Assembly: GCA_045597345.1 (NCBI GenBank)
Contig: JAZLJW010000047.1
Span: 38,677-102,676, forward strand
DNA: 64,000 nt
Direction: 5' to 3'
Source: Treponema_I sp045597345
GTDB taxonomy: Bacteria; Spirochaetota; Spirochaetia; Treponematales; Treponemataceae
Of the stretch, positions 41,912 to 50,360 are shown piece by piece. The translations under genes and the position numbers were made by a program. Position 1 is the first letter of the stretch; every line of letters begins with the position of its first letter. The notes beneath the pieces were generated by a model. It did no database searches, had not been told where the DNA came from, and worked only from the letters and a program-made list of their open reading frames with translations.

Positions 41912-42376
41912 ATGCGTGTTGAATACATAAACCCGTTCGTAGAAACAGCATTTAATATGCTTAAAGAAGTTCTTGGCGGCGAAGTTAAAAGAGGTGATTT
42001 GTATCTGAAATCAACTTCTCAGCCTGTAATGGGTGTTGCTGCTTTAGTTGGTTTGGCAGGGGATGTAGAAGGTCGTGTTCTGTTTGACATGTCGATGGAA
42101 ACTGCCCTTAATATTGCTTCTACCATGAATATGGAAAAACTTACTCAGTTTGACGATTTGGCAAAGGCCACTATTACAGAGCTTGCAAATCTTATTACTG
42201 CTCAGGCTGTTACAAAACTGCAGGATTTGGGATTCCGCTTTGACCTGACTCCTCCAGCGCTGTTTACTGGTGCTCAGATGGAAATTTCTGACCGCGAAGT
42301 AGAAGCACTGATTGTTCCAATGCTTACTGATCAGGGTAAAGTTGAAGTAAACGTTGCAATCCGCGAACGCATGTAA
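41912..42376 (+). CDS. cheX: CheY-P phosphatase CheX
   Basis: 154 aa. CheX signature ATITELANLITAQAVTKL contains the E-x2-N phosphatase pair (E, N in TELAN). Start MRVEYINPFVETAFNMLKEV is typical. It dephosphorylates CheY-P, as shown for spirochaete CheX proteins. AAAGGAG precedes the ATG. Located between the CheW fusion gene and cheY in the same operon. Confidence 0.95.
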   Translation: MRVEYINPFVETAFNMLKEVLGGEVKRGDLYLKSTSQPVMGVAALVGLAGDVEGRVLFDMSMETALNIASTMNMEKLTQFDDLAKATITELANLITAQAVTKLQDLGFRFDLTPPALFTGAQMEISDREVEALIVPMLTDQGKVEVNVAIRERM

Positions 42377-42399
42377 TACAATTAAAGAGGTGTTAGATT

Positions 42400-42834
42400 A
42401 TGAAGACTAAACAGGATTTCCCTTCAATTAACGAAAGACCGCCGGAAGGCTTGAAAGATGACGGAACCAAAGTTCGCGTTTTGGTTGTAGACGATTCTAT
42501 CTTCGTTGCAAAACAGCTGGGACAGATTCTTACCTCTGAAGGTTATGAAGTTGTAGCTACTGCAGAAGACGGAAAAGAAGGTGTAGATAAATACAAGGAA
42601 CTGTGTCCTAATGTAGATATCGTAACCATGGATATTACCATGCCAAAAATGGATGGTATTACCGCATTGGAACACATTATGGCTTTTGATAAGAATGCAC
42701 GCGTTGTAATGGTTTCTGCACTGGGAAAAGAAGAACTGGTTAAAAAATCATTGCTTCTTGGTGCAAAAAACTACATTGTTAAACCTCTGGACCGTAAAAA
42801 GGTACTGGAAAGAATTGGTGCTTCTCTGAAATAG
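42400..42834 (+). CDS. cheY: Chemotaxis response regulator CheY
   Basis: 144 aa single receiver domain. Acidic pair in VLVVDDSIFV, phosphoacceptor Asp in VTMDITMPKMDG, Thr/Ser in VMVSALGKE and Lys in NYIVKPLDRKK. It has an N-terminal extension of about 25 residues before the domain, as in treponemal CheY. It carries the signal from CheA to the flagellar switch. AGAGGTG precedes the ATG; a strong terminator follows. Confidence 0.95.
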   Translation: MKTKQDFPSINERPPEGLKDDGTKVRVLVVDDSIFVAKQLGQILTSEGYEVVATAEDGKEGVDKYKELCPNVDIVTMDITMPKMDGITALEHIMAFDKNARVVMVSALGKEELVKKSLLLGAKNYIVKPLDRKKVLERIGASLK

Positions 42835-42853
42835 TCAGATAGTATTCTGTAAT

Positions 42854-42893
42854 AAAGCTGCCAGGTTGGATGTATCCGCTGGCAGCTTTTTTT
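42854..42893 (+). terminator. Terminator of the che operon
   Basis: AAAGCTGCCAG / CTGGCAGCTTT with a 14-nt loop and seven Ts, 20 nt after the cheY stop. Confidence 0.9.
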
Positions 42894-42920
42894 ATGTTGT
42901 GTACTGTAAAGTATTGCATC

Positions 42921-42951
42921 AAAAAAAGGGGCTGCCTAAGGCAGTCCCTTT
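42921..42951 (-). terminator. Terminator of efp
   Basis: Minus strand AAAGGGACTGCC - TTA - GGCAGCCCCTTT followed by a T-run. It is 70 nt past the efp stop and back to back with the che terminator. Confidence 0.75.
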
Positions 42952-43018
42952 GTGCTGAAAAGATTACTTCGACAGACTCAGCAACCCTTCATAAAGATAG
43001 TTGGAACAACTAAAAAAG

Positions 43019-43585
43019 TCAGTTGTTTACGCGTTCCAGGTATTCGTTGGTTTCAGTGTTAACGCGGATTTTTTCATCCTGGTTAATGAACAGTGGAACA
43101 CGAACGGTAAGACCAGTTTCGGTAATGATAGGTTTGGTTGCACCTGAAACAGTATCACCTTTAACGTAGTTTTCACTTTCAGCAACGGTGAATACCATTT
43201 TCTGTGGAATTTTAACGTCAATTGGGTTTTCTTCCCAAATAACGATAGGATATTCTTCACCTTCTTTCAGGTAGTACTTCAGGTTTTCGTTCATGCTCAG
43301 TGGAACGTTAATGGTTTCGAAAGAAGAAGTATCCATAAAGATGTAGTTGTCGCTGTCCATGTACTGGTACTGAGCGGTAATGGTATCTACAGTTGCATCT
43401 TCAACCATATCTGGGGTTTTGAAAACCTGCTGGCTGAGAACTGATCCATCTTTAAGGTTCTTGAGCTTACAGCGGGCAAATGCGGTTCCTTTTCCTGGGT
43501 TAACAAATTCGCGTTCTACTACGAGATAAGGAGCGTTCTTAATCAGAAGAACGGTGCCTTTATTGATATCGCCACCTCTAATCAT
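43019..43585 (-). CDS. efp: Translation elongation factor P
   Basis: 188 aa, normal EF-P length with three beta domains. The modification loop reads FVNPGKGTAFARCKL with Lys32 at the conserved position, and the C-terminal signature is ITETGLTVRVPLFINQDEKI. EF-P relieves ribosome stalling at polyproline, relevant here given the Pro-rich linkers of CheA and the CheW fusion. GGAGGA lies before the ATG. The neighbouring epmA-like gene encodes the likely lysyl-modifying enzyme. Confidence 0.96.
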   Translation of the reverse strand: MIRGGDINKGTVLLIKNAPYLVVEREFVNPGKGTAFARCKLKNLKDGSVLSQQVFKTPDMVEDATVDTITAQYQYMDSDNYIFMDTSSFETINVPLSMNENLKYYLKEGEEYPIVIWEENPIDVKIPQKMVFTVAESENYVKGDTVSGATKPIITETGLTVRVPLFINQDEKIRVNTETNEYLERVNN

Positions 43586-43639
43586 GGGGGTCCTCCAAAA
43601 GAAAAAATCATGTAATTATACACAAAGTATGTACGTTTC

Positions 43640-44665
43640 TCAATAGTACCCCGCTTTTAAGCGGAAAGGAAATGGTAGAACGCTTTCTATTGATTTTTTA
43701 CCGGCAAGAACCATCAGCAGACGGTCAACTCCCATGGCAACACCGGAACATTTGGGAAAGTCTGCAAATGTTTTGTAGTAATCAGGATCAATGGCGTGGG
43801 GGATTCTAGCCAGCTCATTTTTTAGCCGGCCTTCAATATCAAAATAAGCCTTTACTTTCTCTGCATCGGTTTCTTCAGAGTAGCAGTTAGCAAGTTCTAT
43901 TCCGCGTGCATACAGTTCCCAGCGTTCTTTCCACAGGGGACTGCCATCGTCTGCTGCCGGTACATCCTGAGCAAGGCAGGGAACCTTTGCCGGATAATCC
44001 ATCAGGAATACCGCTTTATCCTGGGGCAGGTTCGGTTCTATGCATTGCACAAGGATCAGTTCATACAAGTCATCCCAGGGCCAGGTGTCAAAGTTGCTGT
44101 CTTCCAGTTCCGTAATGCCAAGGCGGCGTGCTTCCCGGGCAAGATCATGGTTTGACGGACACTCTGAAAGGCGGAACCCGGCATAGCGGACAAAGGCATC
44201 GTCCATGGTAAGACGGGTAAATGGAGGGCGGATATCGGCAAACTGGTCAGAAGTTCCGTCTGTGGGGACTGGAGGAAGCAGAGCGTCAAAAAGCTGTTCC
44301 GTAAGGATAAGTGAATCTTTATAGTCTGCACCCATGGTGTAATATTCCAGCATGGTAAACTCAGGACTGTGGGTGCGGCCTACTGATTCTACATTGCGGT
44401 AACATTTTGAAAGCTGAAAACAGCTCACCTTGTGCTGGGCAATGATTTTTTTTATGAAAATTTCCGGAGAAGGTACCAGATATACTGGTTTTTCCTGATT
44501 TGTCCATGGTTCAAGATAATTTGAGGTAAAAACTTCAAGACAGGTTTCTGGAATAAGATTGGGGCTCATGGCCGGGGTGTCAAGTTCCAGATAGGAGCGG
44601 TCAATAAAAAAGTTGCGCACAGCCTGTAGTTTTGCAGCGCGGAATTGTAATAACTCTAAATCCAT
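43640..44665 (-). CDS. epmA: EF-P lysine ligase, EpmA/PoxA-like
   Basis: 341 aa class II lysyl-tRNA synthetase-like core without an anticodon-binding domain. Motif 2 region CFQLSKCYRNVESVGRTHSPEFTML and motif 3 region CSGVAMGVDRLLMVLAG (given here in part) fit GenX/PoxA/EpmA, which attaches beta-lysine or lysine to EF-P; efp lies 54 bp downstream on the same strand. TACACT lies 6 nt before ATG 44665 with no Shine-Dalgarno, so it is leaderless and divergent from cheB. No EpmB aminomutase is in this window. Confidence 0.88.
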   Translation of the reverse strand: MDLELLQFRAAKLQAVRNFFIDRSYLELDTPAMSPNLIPETCLEVFTSNYLEPWTNQEKPVYLVPSPEIFIKKIIAQHKVSCFQLSKCYRNVESVGRTHSPEFTMLEYYTMGADYKDSLILTEQLFDALLPPVPTDGTSDQFADIRPPFTRLTMDDAFVRYAGFRLSECPSNHDLAREARRLGITELEDSNFDTWPWDDLYELILVQCIEPNLPQDKAVFLMDYPAKVPCLAQDVPAADDGSPLWKERWELYARGIELANCYSEETDAEKVKAYFDIEGRLKNELARIPHAIDPDYYKTFADFPKCSGVAMGVDRLLMVLAGKKSIESVLPFPFRLKAGYY

Positions 44666-44689
44666 AGGGGGAGTGTATCACATCAAAAG

Positions 44690-44718
44690 TGGACAAAAAA
44701 GACATGAGAAGATACAAT
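44690..44718 (+). promoter_or_regulatory. cheB promoter
   Basis: TGGACA (44690-44695), 17-nt spacer, TACAAT (44713-44718), then 10 nt to ATG 44729. It faces the epmA-like gene's -10 (44677-44672) across a short divergent region. Confidence 0.6.
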
Positions 44719-44728
44719 TTTTAAAGAT

Positions 44729-45733
44729 ATGATACGCGTTTTATTAGTTGATGACAGTGCTATTATCCGGACTACGCTCCGCCATATTTTAGGCAAGCAT
44801 GCCGATCTGGAAATTGTAGGTTTTGCTGCAAACGGAGAGGAAGCTGTCCGCCAGAACAGAATTCTGAAACCTGATGTAATCATCATGGATATTTACATGC
44901 CTGTGCTTGATGGTATTGAAGCTACCAAACGAATCATGCGCGAGCAGCCTACCTCAATCATCATATATTCATCTGAAGATACCGCTCGCATGGGTTATAC
45001 GGCTATGGAAGCCGGTGCCCTGGATATGATAAAAAAACCGGATATTGATAGCGTTACCTCCGGTTTTTACGATGGCTTCATCCAGCGGATTATAGCTCTT
45101 GCGCCCAAAGAAAACCTGCTGGATAAATCAGCTGTCAGAAAGCCGGATCCTATTCCCTCAAAAGGCGATTACCGTGCATTGTTCATCGGTGCTTCTACCG
45201 GTGGACCGGTTGCCGTACAGAAAGTACTTGCCGGTTTGGGAACCAGTTTTCCGTTGCCTATTTTTATTACCCAACATATTGATAAAAGCTTTGACGGTCA
45301 TTATGCCGACTGGCTTGCAGATACTACGTCTGTACCGACAGAACTGGCTAAAGAAAGTGCCATTGCCTTTCCGGGACATGCTTACGTTGCTCCGGCGGGA
45401 TATCATCTCCACTTTATCTTTACTTCTGATGGTATCAGGATGCACCTTGATCAGGGTCCTGAAGAACACTTTCTGCGTCCTGCCGTTGACCCCATGTTTC
45501 GTTCTGCGGCCAGTCTGAAAGGAGAATGCCTTGCTGTTCTCTTGACGGGTATGGGCCGTGATGGAGCGGATGGTGCTCTTGCCATTCATAATGCAGGTGG
45601 GTATGTCATAACCGAAAGCGAAGAAACCTGTGTTGTGTATGGAATGCCTAAAGCAGCAGATGATCTGGGTGCAAGCTCTCAATCATTACGTCTTGAAAAA
45701 ATTGCTGCATACGTAAATGGTATGGTCAGGTAA
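44729..45733 (+). CDS. cheB: Chemotaxis methylesterase CheB
   Basis: 334 aa. N-terminal receiver domain (VLLVDDSAIIR, phospho-Asp in IIMDIYMPVLDG, Lys in IKKPD), linker, and C-terminal methylesterase with the catalytic Ser in IGASTGGPVAV, His in ITQHIDKSF and Asp in LTGMGRDGADG. It removes methyl groups from MCPs after phosphorylation by CheA. It lies apart from the main che operon. The catalytic triad is intact. Confidence 0.95.
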   Translation: MIRVLLVDDSAIIRTTLRHILGKHADLEIVGFAANGEEAVRQNRILKPDVIIMDIYMPVLDGIEATKRIMREQPTSIIIYSSEDTARMGYTAMEAGALDMIKKPDIDSVTSGFYDGFIQRIIALAPKENLLDKSAVRKPDPIPSKGDYRALFIGASTGGPVAVQKVLAGLGTSFPLPIFITQHIDKSFDGHYADWLADTTSVPTELAKESAIAFPGHAYVAPAGYHLHFIFTSDGIRMHLDQGPEEHFLRPAVDPMFRSAASLKGECLAVLLTGMGRDGADGALAIHNAGGYVITESEETCVVYGMPKAADDLGASSQSLRLEKIAAYVNGMVR

Positions 45734-45742
45734 TTACCATAT

Positions 45743-46450
45743 ATGGGTCAGCCAAAACTTTTCAGTATCATTGATAAAGCCTGTTACGATTACCGGCTGA
45801 TAGAAGAAGGCGATACTATTCTGATTGGTGCCAGTGGAGGAAAGGATTCTACGGCGCTGGTGGAGTATTTTGCAGCCCGACAGAAGCAGCATCGTGAAAA
45901 CTTTTCATTTACGGCATTGCATGTGGAATCGGGAATCGGGTCGCCATTGAATCCAGAGCTGGTAGAGTTGTTTCATTCGTGGGGTGTTGAGCCGGTAACC
46001 ATAGATGTTGATGTTCTTGGACGATTGAAGCCGGGGCAGAAGATGAACTGCTGGTGGTGTTCTACCCAGCGGCGCACCGAACTGAATAATTACGCCATAG
46101 AACATGGGTTCAACAAAATAGCTTTAGGGCACCATCTGGACGATATTCTTGAAACGGTGCTGATGAATGCCCTGGTTAAGGGTGAGCTTTCTACCATGCC
46201 GCCCCGTCTGAAATACGATAAGTATCCTGTAGAGATTATCCGGCCCCTGTGTTACGCCGATGTACAGACCATTATCCGTCACAGCGAATCAGCCGGCTAT
46301 ATCAATGCCACCTGTACCTGCAATTACCAGGACAACAGCGGCCGAAAAACCGCCCGCAGCAAACTGGAACTGTTGACCGGTGGCAGCCTGAAAGAGAAGC
46401 AGCACCTGTTCAACGCCCTGCGCAACGTGCGGCCTGATTACCTGCCGTAA
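45743..46450 (+). CDS. TtcA/TilS-type tRNA-modifying ATP pyrophosphatase
   Basis: 235 aa. PP-loop ASGGKDSTALVEYFA near residues 29-43, then NCWWCSTQRRTEL (the family CxxC position) and CTCNYQDNSGRKT as the second cysteine pair, and GHHLDDILETVLMN. This fits TtcA-like enzymes that use an iron-sulfur cluster to thiolate tRNA C32. It begins 10 bp after cheB without a Shine-Dalgarno and ends 4 bp from the convergent uridine kinase gene. A related thiolase of different tRNA position is the alternative. Confidence 0.82.
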   Translation: MGQPKLFSIIDKACYDYRLIEEGDTILIGASGGKDSTALVEYFAARQKQHRENFSFTALHVESGIGSPLNPELVELFHSWGVEPVTIDVDVLGRLKPGQKMNCWWCSTQRRTELNNYAIEHGFNKIALGHHLDDILETVLMNALVKGELSTMPPRLKYDKYPVEIIRPLCYADVQTIIRHSESAGYINATCTCNYQDNSGRKTARSKLELLTGGSLKEKQHLFNALRNVRPDYLP

Positions 46451-46453
46451 CTG

Positions 46454-48109
46454 TCAGTACTTAAACTCGCTGCCACCGATGAATTCGCGGATGATGCTCT
46501 GTCCCGGAACATAGGTTGCAGGAATGGTGTAGAAGTTGTTCAGGAACTGCAGCAGACGGCTTGCTTCTGCGTATTCCGGTTCAAACGGTGTTACGCAGCG
46601 GAGCAGTGGAGCGGCATACACCCTAAGCACTGCCAGTTCATAGTCCAGTGCTGTGTTCAGCATGGCATCGGCATTGTTCTGGAACGGGAAAATATGCAGC
46701 CGTTCACCCCGCTGAACTGAGGGCCACATTTTGATGGTATCTGCTGCAGACTTTCCACGGAACTGACTGTCACGGACAATACGGCGGACAAGGCGGTTAT
46801 CGCTGGTGGAAATTCGGTTGTGGTCATCCAGATTCAGCTGGGTCAGGGCACTCAGGTAAATCTTGAACTTCTGTTCCGGCGCAATAAGCGGTGTCAGCTT
46901 ATCGTTCAATCCATGAATACCTTCCATAACCAGAATATCGTTCTTTTCCATATGAATCGGCTTGTTCAGGTAATACTGCTTGCCTTCCCGGAAATCATAA
47001 TTAGGAAGATCCACCTCTTTTCCTGCAAACAGATCTACCAGATTCCGGTTCAGCTGTTCTACATCAAGAGCTTCCAGGCATTCATAGTCATAATCGCCAT
47101 TTTCATCCCGGGGAGTTTTGGTCCGGTCTACATAATAGTTATCCAGACTGATGACATGGGGATTATATCCCAGAATCTGCAGCTGGATGGCCAGTTTTTT
47201 AGACGATGTGGTCTTGCCTGAACTTGAAGGACCTGCGATAAGAACTACTTTTGCTTCTCCGTGGGCTTTTACCTGATCGGCAACGTTGGCAAAGTTCTTG
47301 TTCTGCTGGGTTTCCGTAACATTGATGTAATCCTTTGTTTTACGGCGATATACCAGGTCATTCAAATCTGCAACGCAGGTTACATCCATCATCTTTCCCC
47401 ATTCTTTGTAATGACGGTATACATTGAACAGCTTTGGGCTGTCTTCAAACGGGGGCATCCGGTCAGGATTTCCGGTGGACGGGAATTGCAGCAGGAAGCC
47501 CTTATCATAAGCCATCAGGTCAAAAAGTTTGACCTTCCCGGTAGATTGGAGTAAGGGTGCGTAGTAAATATCTGAAAAACCATCCAGGGTATTTACGGAG
47601 ATTACGGGTCTGGCAAGAAATTTCAGCTGATTGCGTGTCTGAATCAGATTCTGTTTTTCAAATAGTGCTATGGCTTCTTTGTACGAAATAACATTCCGCT
47701 CAATGACCTTATCAGCATCAATAAGATTCTGCATGGCCTTTTTCATGGCCGCAATGTCTTCATCGGTAATAGGGCGGAAATCTTCCAGCGTGTAGTAGAA
47801 TCCATAACCAAGACTATGCCCGATTACCAGTCGTGCTTCCGGGAAAAGTTTTGTAGTGACTGATGAAAGCATGAAGCAGAGGGTTCTGCGGTACATTTCG
47901 GAGCCTTCTTTTGTCTGTGCAAGAACAGGGGCAACGTCAGACGAAACCTGTATAGGCTGAGAAAGGGGGTAAATTTCATTATTGACACGAATAGCGTAAA
48001 TATCATCAGCAGATTCGGTAAAGTATTGAAGAAGATCAAATCCGGTAATGCCGACTTTTGTGTGTATTGTATTTCCCTGAGGAAATGTAATGATAATGTC
48101 TGTATTCAT
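46454..48109 (-). CDS. Nucleoside kinase with TGS and ThrRS-like N-terminal domains
   Basis: 551 aa. The N-terminus looks like a TGS domain (IITFPQGNTIHTKVGITGFD) and then a threonyl-tRNA synthetase second-additional-domain-like part (IGHSLGYGFYYTLED). The C-terminal half is a uridine kinase/phosphoribulokinase-type P-loop kinase: Walker A IAGPSSSGKTTSSKKL, HVISLDNYYVDR and VMEGIHGLND. This fused architecture is known across bacteria; the kinase probably acts on uridine or cytidine. The promoter TTGAAA-17-TACACT places the start of transcription at the ATG. Confidence 0.88.
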   Translation of the reverse strand: MNTDIIITFPQGNTIHTKVGITGFDLLQYFTESADDIYAIRVNNEIYPLSQPIQVSSDVAPVLAQTKEGSEMYRRTLCFMLSSVTTKLFPEARLVIGHSLGYGFYYTLEDFRPITDEDIAAMKKAMQNLIDADKVIERNVISYKEAIALFEKQNLIQTRNQLKFLARPVISVNTLDGFSDIYYAPLLQSTGKVKLFDLMAYDKGFLLQFPSTGNPDRMPPFEDSPKLFNVYRHYKEWGKMMDVTCVADLNDLVYRRKTKDYINVTETQQNKNFANVADQVKAHGEAKVVLIAGPSSSGKTTSSKKLAIQLQILGYNPHVISLDNYYVDRTKTPRDENGDYDYECLEALDVEQLNRNLVDLFAGKEVDLPNYDFREGKQYYLNKPIHMEKNDILVMEGIHGLNDKLTPLIAPEQKFKIYLSALTQLNLDDHNRISTSDNRLVRRIVRDSQFRGKSAADTIKMWPSVQRGERLHIFPFQNNADAMLNTALDYELAVLRVYAAPLLRCVTPFEPEYAEASRLLQFLNNFYTIPATYVPGQSIIREFIGGSEFKY

Positions 48110-48115
48110 GATGAC

Positions 48116-48144
48116 AGTGTAGGGCAGAGTGCTATTGATTTCAA
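48116..48144 (-). promoter_or_regulatory. Promoter of the TGS-uridine kinase gene
   Basis: Minus strand TTGAAA (48144-48139), 17-nt spacer, TACACT (48121-48116), 6 nt, ATG at 48109. No ribosome site: a clear leaderless arrangement. Confidence 0.7.
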
Positions 48145-48251
48145 AAAAGGTAGGAAAATGAAGCGGACAGCGTAATTTTATGGCTTTTATGCGAAAGTTT
48201 TTACCTACGGTTCAGGTATGAATTAAGTGTATTTTCTCGTATAATAACAGT

Positions 48252-49829
48252 ATGAATGTAAGTAACAGTGTTTCAATTCTGGATTCTTCCCTTCGGGATG
48301 GTGCTCAGGCAGAGGGTATCAGTTTTTCTGTTCGGGATAAGTTGTCAATAGTCGGGATCCTTGATGATCTGGGCGTTGCATATATTGAAGCAGGAAACCC
48401 CAGCAGTAACCCGAAAGATACCGAATTTTTCAATGAAGCAAAAAAACTGTCACTCACTAATGCTCAGCTGTGTGCATTTGGTTCAACACGTAGAAAAGGA
48501 AAATCGTGCAGGAATGATGCAGGTCTTAACAGCCTTTTGCAGGCTGAGACTGAGACTGTAACGATTTTTGGAAAATCCTGGCTGTTTCAGGTAACGGATA
48601 TTCTGGGCGCTACTGCTGAAGAAAACCTTGATATGATTCGGGAGTCTGTTCAGTATTTAACGGAACATGGGCGGACCGTTCTATATGATGCTGAACACTT
48701 TTTTGACGGATGGAAGTTCAACGGCGAATATGCGCTGCGTTCTCTGGAGGCTGCTGTAGAAGGTGGTGCGAAAGTACTGAGTCTGTGCGATACAAAAGGC
48801 GGATCCATGACCATGGATGTATACCATGTGGTTCAGGCGGTGCAGCGCCGGTTAGGTGGTCGGGTTGAAATAGGGGTGCACATGCACGATGACTGTGGGC
48901 TTGCTGTTGCAAACTCCCTTATGGGAGTGCAGGCTGGAGCCAGTCATGTACAGGGTACACTTTTAGGATTTGGAGAACGGGCAGGAAATGCCAATCTGAG
49001 TGCCATTATTGCCAATCTGGAGTTGAAGCTGGGATACCAGTGTCTGCCTGCAGGGCATGTTGCCAATCTTACCCCGTTGTGCTACCGGCTGGCAGAAGTT
49101 ACCAATATTTCCGTTAATGACGGTATGCCCTACATCGGTGGTAATGCTTTTGCTCATAAAGCCGGCATGCATACTGATGCCGTCATCAAAAATCCTATAG
49201 CCTATGAGCACGTTAAGCCGGAAAGTATCGGTAACAGCCGCACGTTGCTGCTCAGTGAAGTATCCGGCCGTTCCGCTGTTATCGAAAAAATTCATTCTTT
49301 TGCTCCGGAACTGACGAAAGACAGCCCGGAAGTACTGAAGATTCTCCGCCGTATAAAAGATCTGGAACATCACGGATATCTCTTTGAAGGTGCCGACGGC
49401 AGCTTTAACCTGATGGTACGGAAAAATCTGGGAACGTACACACCGTTCTTTACTCTTGATTACTACAAGGTAATTGGTGAGCAGAGTGGGCCGGATAATC
49501 CCAATACCAGTTTTGCACAGTTGAAAATTGAGGTTAATGGTGAAAAGACCATAACTGCCGGCGAAGGAGACGGTCCGATTCATGCGCTTGATACGGCTCT
49601 TCGTTCTGCGCTTGAAAAGTTCTATCCGGTTGTGCACACCATGCGCCTGACCGACTTTAAAGTTCGTGTTGTTGACGGAAAAGATGCAACTGCAGCCTGC
49701 GTCCGCGTACTGGTTGAATCAACTGATGGTCATGAAACCTGGACTACGGTCGGTGTTTCTACGGACTTGATCGAAGCTTCCTGGCGTGCCCTGGTAGATT
49801 CCTTTGAGTACAAACTGAGCAATTCGTAA
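48252..49829 (+). CDS. cimA: Citramalate synthase
   Basis: 525 aa. HMGL-like TIM barrel with LDSSLRDGAQAEGISFS (catalytic Arg and metal Asp), HMHDDCGLAVANSL (metal-binding His) and GFGERAGNANLSAII; C-terminal LeuA-type dimer/regulatory domain with GEGDGPIHALDTALRSALEK. The CimA subgroup condenses pyruvate with acetyl-CoA to (R)-citramalate, opening a threonine-independent isoleucine route, which spirochaetes such as Leptospira use. TATAAT lies 6 nt before the ATG, so it is leaderless. Isopropylmalate or homocitrate synthase is less likely given the sequence type. Confidence 0.88.
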   Translation: MNVSNSVSILDSSLRDGAQAEGISFSVRDKLSIVGILDDLGVAYIEAGNPSSNPKDTEFFNEAKKLSLTNAQLCAFGSTRRKGKSCRNDAGLNSLLQAETETVTIFGKSWLFQVTDILGATAEENLDMIRESVQYLTEHGRTVLYDAEHFFDGWKFNGEYALRSLEAAVEGGAKVLSLCDTKGGSMTMDVYHVVQAVQRRLGGRVEIGVHMHDDCGLAVANSLMGVQAGASHVQGTLLGFGERAGNANLSAIIANLELKLGYQCLPAGHVANLTPLCYRLAEVTNISVNDGMPYIGGNAFAHKAGMHTDAVIKNPIAYEHVKPESIGNSRTLLLSEVSGRSAVIEKIHSFAPELTKDSPEVLKILRRIKDLEHHGYLFEGADGSFNLMVRKNLGTYTPFFTLDYYKVIGEQSGPDNPNTSFAQLKIEVNGEKTITAGEGDGPIHALDTALRSALEKFYPVVHTMRLTDFKVRVVDGKDATAACVRVLVESTDGHETWTTVGVSTDLIEASWRALVDSFEYKLSNS

Positions 49830-49883
49830 CCGTTGACTGAAAAGCTCTGCTATCTGAATAGTGCGAATACTTGGAAAAGATGT

Positions 49884-50019
49884 TACAAAAATCGGGAGGT
49901 GGGATGGAGACGGGCAAAAAACTGTTGAAGTCTGGCCTGGTAGTTTCCACACCAGACTTCATCTGTAGCGACGAAAGGAGCGGTTTTGCACGTCACCAGC
50001 ACGCCGGTAGATTTTTGTA
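49884..50019 (-). repeat. Structured interspersed element (family A, copy 3)
   Basis: 136 bp in reverse orientation, bounded by TACAAAAATC (49884-49893) / GATTTTTGTA (50010-50019). On the minus strand it has CTACCGGCGT, the helix GACGTGCAAAA / TTTTGCCCGTC (one mismatch), CGTCGCTA, and GAAGTCTGG / CCAGACTTC around TGTGGAAACTACCAGG, then CCCACCT. It fills much of the 318-bp gap between cimA and the VOR operon. Confidence 0.85.
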
Positions 50020-50044
50020 TGGCACTTATGATTTGTAGTGTCTG

Positions 50045-50105
50045 AACTTTAAAAATACTAAAGTACTTTAAATATATTGAACTTTTTTACCGACCTCGCT
50101 ATACT
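50045..50105 (+). promoter_or_regulatory. 24-bp operator box and VOR promoter (copy 2)
   Basis: Box at 50045-50068 (AACTTTA-A-AAATACTAAAG then TACTT). The promoter TTGAAC (50077-50082), 17 nt, TATACT (50100-50105) lies 9 nt downstream of the box instead of overlapping it. That placement would suit activation. The leader then carries GGAGG before ATG 50148. Confidence 0.7.
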
Positions 50106-50147
50106 CTCGGCATATCGTAAAAAACAACTCTAAACCGGAGGTTTTAC

Positions 50148-50357
50148 ATGGCTGGACGACCAGTTATCAATGTTGAGAGATGCAAAGGCTGTGGTCTTTG
50201 CCTTCGTGCATGTCCAAAAAAAATTCTTGAAATGTCAAAAGACACCAACGGTCAGGGTGTGAATTACCCTGTATGTACTGATGAATCACTGTGTATTGCC
50301 TGCACATTCTGCGCAACCATGTGCCCGGACTGCGCCATCGAAATTGAAAAGGACTAA
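50148..50357 (+). CDS. 2-oxoacid:ferredoxin oxidoreductase ferredoxin (delta) subunit
   Basis: 69 aa with two [4Fe-4S] motifs: CKGCGLCLRACPKK and CIACTFCATMCPDC. It passes electrons between the TPP-containing subunits and external ferredoxin. First gene of a four-gene operon in the order delta, alpha, beta, gamma. GGAGG at about 50138-50142 supports the ATG. Three bases separate its stop from the next start. Confidence 0.92.
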   Translation: MAGRPVINVERCKGCGLCLRACPKKILEMSKDTNGQGVNYPVCTDESLCIACTFCATMCPDCAIEIEKD

Positions 50358-50360
50358 GCT

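Noticed and set aside
44690..44718. sigma-28 type flagellar promoter for cheB
   Set aside because: No TAAA-N15-GCCGATAA match; a sigma-70-like TGGACA-17-TACAAT fits better.
48963..49637. 224-aa ORF antisense to cimA
   Set aside because: Antisense shadow; the sense frame has the full HMGL/LeuA motifs and the antisense protein shows no domain.
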